From Comamonas testosteroni TK102 (GTDB taxonomy: Bacteria; Pseudomonadota; Gammaproteobacteria; Burkholderiales; Burkholderiaceae_C), in contig NZ_CP006704.1 of NCBI RefSeq assembly GCF_000739375.1, positions 5,022,001-5,086,000 of the forward strand: a stretch of DNA of 64,000 bases, read 5' to 3'. Within the stretch, counting starts at the first letter, position 1; every line of letters begins with the position of its first letter. The notes under the pieces are model-generated. The model searched no databases. It saw nothing but the letters and a program-made list of their open reading frames with translations, and had not been told where the DNA came from. Below, in pieces: positions 62,544 to 64,000 of the stretch. The translations under genes and the position numbers were made by a program.

Positions 62544-62882
62544 CTATTTCTCTTGATAAGAAGAAGCCAACTTGGCCACGGCTTGTAAGGCAGCTCGCAC
62601 CTCTTGTGTTCCGCTTCGCCATGCATCCAGTAAATCATGCTCATCTGCATTGAGCGTTGCCTCAGACTGTCCTTCACGCCGACCAGTCAGCACATACAGA
62701 ACATCAACACCGGCATTTGCTAGAGCTATCAATGAGCCCGATCCTGGCTCCGCAGCTGCTCGCTCGTAGCGACTAAGCATGGTGCGAGTGATCCCGCACG
62801 TATCAGCCAGCTCAACCTGTGAGACGCCAAGTCGTTGGCGCTCCTCGGTCAGTCTCTCTCCATGACTGGTATCAAAAGGCAC
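62544..62882 (-). CDS. XRE family transcriptional regulator
   Basis: The 112-residue protein has an N-terminal helix-turn-helix (RLTEERQRLGVSQVELADTC, ITRTMLSRYERAAAEPG; ~10-60) and a C-terminal helical part for dimerisation. The start is a GTG. It is the best candidate for the prophage repressor, or a regulator of the conversion operon; P2 C repressor has a similar size (99 residues). Confidence 0.85.
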   Translation of the reverse strand: MPFDTSHGERLTEERQRLGVSQVELADTCGITRTMLSRYERAAAEPGSGSLIALANAGVDVLYVLTGRREGQSEATLNADEHDLLDAWRSGTQEVRAALQAVAKLASSYQEK

Positions 62883-62939
62883 AATAAATCCTTGACACTG
62901 AGCCTTATAAGGCTCAATAATCCTAGTACGTTGTAAATC

Positions 62940-63128
62940 TCAGTTCTCATCGTACATGACCACCATCACCGTCCCGGCAGGCCATGCTTGCGCAAATCGA
63001 GGAATCCACTGCACCGTTGGTTCGTCCGTGGTGCGCATCATCCTCAAGTGCATGCGGAAATGGCTGTGCCCTGAGGCATTGCGTGCAGCGGCTGGCAGCT
63101 CAGGAAAAGATGGTGTCGCAGCCTTCAC
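62940..63128 (-). CDS. Possible small prophage protein
   Basis: This 62-codon minus-strand frame ends MVVMYDEN. The part after MRTTDEPTVQWIPRFAQAWP looks like protein, the part before does not, so a later Met may be the start. It overlaps the previous gene by 29 bases. The plus-strand frame here is less credible. Confidence 0.35.
   Translation of the reverse strand: MKAATPSFPELPAAARNASGHSHFRMHLRMMRTTDEPTVQWIPRFAQAWPAGTVMVVMYDEN
62946..62965. repeat. 20-bp direct repeat, copy 1
   Basis: CTCATCGTACATGACCACCA, identical to 63764-63783. It contains TCAT and ATGA as short inverted arms. It lies 64 bases upstream of the XRE regulator start, a plausible operator position. Confidence 0.6.
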
Positions 63129-63375
63129 GCATTCCGAACGTATCCAGCACCTGTTCCCGCAAATTGAGGGTTTCCAGCACAGATATCAGGTGCATGAACT
63201 CCCCCATGCCATTGGCAACGAAGTGCCGGTAGATCTGACCCGACTCGTTGCGAAGGCCAATAACTCTGTCCTTCCCCGTTTCGCGCCACTCAAAATGGGC
63301 TTGGACTTCGACCATGGCCATGATGAGCTGGTCGTCAATGCGTGGAACGATCCCATCCAGGAGTTTTGTCTGCAT
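63100..63375 (-). CDS. Unrecognised 91-residue prophage protein
   Basis: I start at ATG 63375 because GGAGG lies 7 bases upstream; the frame extends 12 codons more. The protein (MQTKLLDGIVPRIDDQLIMA, VLETLNLREQVLDTFGM) is soluble and helical. It belongs to the minus-strand regulatory operon. Confidence 0.6.
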   Translation of the reverse strand: MQTKLLDGIVPRIDDQLIMAMVEVQAHFEWRETGKDRVIGLRNESGQIYRHFVANGMGEFMHLISVLETLNLREQVLDTFGMREGCDTIFS

Positions 63376-63468
63376 TTCTGCCCCTCCGGCTTTGATGTTG
63401 TGGTGCTTCATTGTGCCGCCAGACAGGGCGAAAAAACAATTTGCAACATATCAAGGACTCAAAGGCTG

Positions 63469-63723
63469 CTAGTGCCGTGGGCTTTGAAAAATGAAGTCTG
63501 CAACCGACTCAATGCGGTCAAGCGCCGCTTGCAGGTAGGTCTCGATAGGGTGGCTTTCCCGCCAAGTGGCTTGCCATGCATCGAATTCACCAGACTCCAC
63601 CCCATCACTGCTTTGGGTGCCAAAGGCTTTCTTCTTGTCGTGCTCAAAAGCCTCGTTAGCAAGCGCGACAGCCTGCTCCTGAACCATGGCCGCGAACATC
63701 AGTTTCTCTGTTGAGTAGCGCAT
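63469..63723 (-). CDS. Unrecognised 84-residue prophage protein
   Basis: The protein (MRYSTEKLMFAAMVQEQAVA, SHPIETYLQAALDRIESVAD) is helical and has a plausible composition. It is the first gene of the minus-strand group and is divergent from the ribbon-helix-helix-like gene, 50 bases apart. Confidence 0.6.
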   Translation of the reverse strand: MRYSTEKLMFAAMVQEQAVALANEAFEHDKKKAFGTQSSDGVESGEFDAWQATWRESHPIETYLQAALDRIESVADFIFQSPRH

Positions 63724-63763
63724 TGGCTGCTATCCGTTTCATTTGCATGCTGTAACAAGCCAG

Positions 63764-63783
63764 CTCATCGTACATGACCACCA
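63764..63783. repeat. 20-bp direct repeat, copy 2
   Basis: Identical to 62946-62965. It covers the start codon (63774) of the plus-strand gene and lies in the divergent promoter region, so a repressor bound here could block both genes. Confidence 0.6.
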
Positions 63784-64000
63784 ACCACAACCTGCAGGCC
63801 ACCACATCACCTACGCATCTGGTCGTATCGGCTGTGAACAAGCCCATTGCCATTCGCCTGGGCCAGCAAGAGCTGGACGAGGTGCTGTGCTTGGCCCGCG
63901 CAGAGGACAGGCCTGCGGGCAACTTTGCCCGCATGGTCTACCTGCTGGGTCTGGCCGTGTACCGCGAGCAAGGCTTTTTGACGCTGCAGGCCGATGTGGC
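63774..64000 (+). CDS. Ribbon-helix-helix-like regulator, 5' part
   Basis: The frame starts MTTNHNLQATTSPTHLVVSA and is open to the window edge (75 codons). The segment IAIRLGQQELDEVLCLARAE, then RPAGNFARMVYLLGLAVYRE, resembles a beta strand followed by two helices as in MetJ/Arc-type small DNA-binding proteins. It may be an early-lytic regulator like Cox by position; this is inference. No Shine-Dalgarno is clear. Confidence 0.6.
   Translation, partial: MTTNHNLQATTSPTHLVVSAVNKPIAIRLGQQELDEVLCLARAEDRPAGNFARMVYLLGLAVYREQGFLTLQADV

Larger units (their letters stand above)
32594..64000. mobile_element. P2-family prophage (phiCTX-like layout), left part
   Basis: From the tRNA-Arg gene to the window end, a nearly full P2-type morphogenesis set is present in standard order: Q, P leftward; O, N, M, L, X, lysis genes, R, S, V, W, J, I, H, tail fibre assembly, FI, FII, E/E', T, U, D rightward. 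The att/tRNA end adjoins the cos-Q end and the regulatory region follows gpD, as in phage phiCTX rather than P2 itself. Integrase, replication gene A and the right attachment site are not in the window. Confidence 0.95.

Noticed and set aside
62956..63714. 252-codon plus-strand frame in the regulatory region
   Set aside because: Opposite three minus-strand frames, at least one with a strong ribosome site; the plus frame lacks protein-like composition.

Overview
The window is a high-GC betaproteobacterial chromosome segment. Gene content and order (caa3/aa3-type cytochrome oxidase operon with CtaG, DUF2970, DUF2909 and SURF1; TamA/TamB; DUF1841; DUF4148) point to Comamonadaceae, most likely Comamonas or a close relative. 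The taxon is inferred from protein content, not from a database search.

Positions 1-2935 hold a small cluster of accessory genes, including a DUF2442-DMP19-like protein and an Imm22-like immunity protein, which resembles the orphan-immunity debris left around polymorphic toxin or type VI loci. Positions 2948-13649 are almost entirely minus strand: a PAS-GGDEF-EAL protein, then the cytochrome c oxidase region, read as ctaC (COX2-cytochrome c-OmpA fusion), ctaD, a 33-residue assembly peptide, ctaG, DUF2970, ctaE, SURF1, a SCO-like protein, ctaB and SCO1. The heme A synthase gene ctaA is not among them. Positions 14221-32470 carry housekeeping genes: a BioC-like methyltransferase, ComF, TrmL, a MaoC hydratase, a LysE exporter, a KefC-type antiporter, DUF1841, cytochrome c4, a MoxR/VWA pair, TamA/TamB and a DmeR/DmeF nickel-cobalt efflux pair with a visible operator.

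A tRNA-Arg(CCU) gene at 32519-32593 marks the left end of a P2-family (phiCTX-like organisation) prophage that runs to the window end and beyond. After the tRNA come a terminator, an SOS-box-controlled 70-residue gene, a probable cos site, then portal and terminase leftward and scaffold, capsid, lysis, tail completion, baseplate, tail fibre, sheath, tube, gpE/E', tape measure, gpU and gpD rightward. The terminase large subunit gene carries a one-base frameshift in a G6 run, so the prophage may be defective as read. The classical P2 -1 frameshift (gpE+E') and the embedded Rz1 lysis gene are both conserved.

Two cargo genes stand out by lower GC: a DUF2971 gene between gpS and gpV, and, next to gpD, a 1111-residue minus-strand protein joining a calcineurin-like phosphoesterase, a STAND-like NTPase with a degenerate P-loop, and a helical solenoid. 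The latter has the architecture and location of a prophage-borne anti-phage defence gene and is the best candidate for an undescribed system here. It lies at the end of a probable lysogeny/conversion operon (XRE regulator, lipoprotein, small secreted protein), divergent from a ribbon-helix-helix-like gene that runs off the window.
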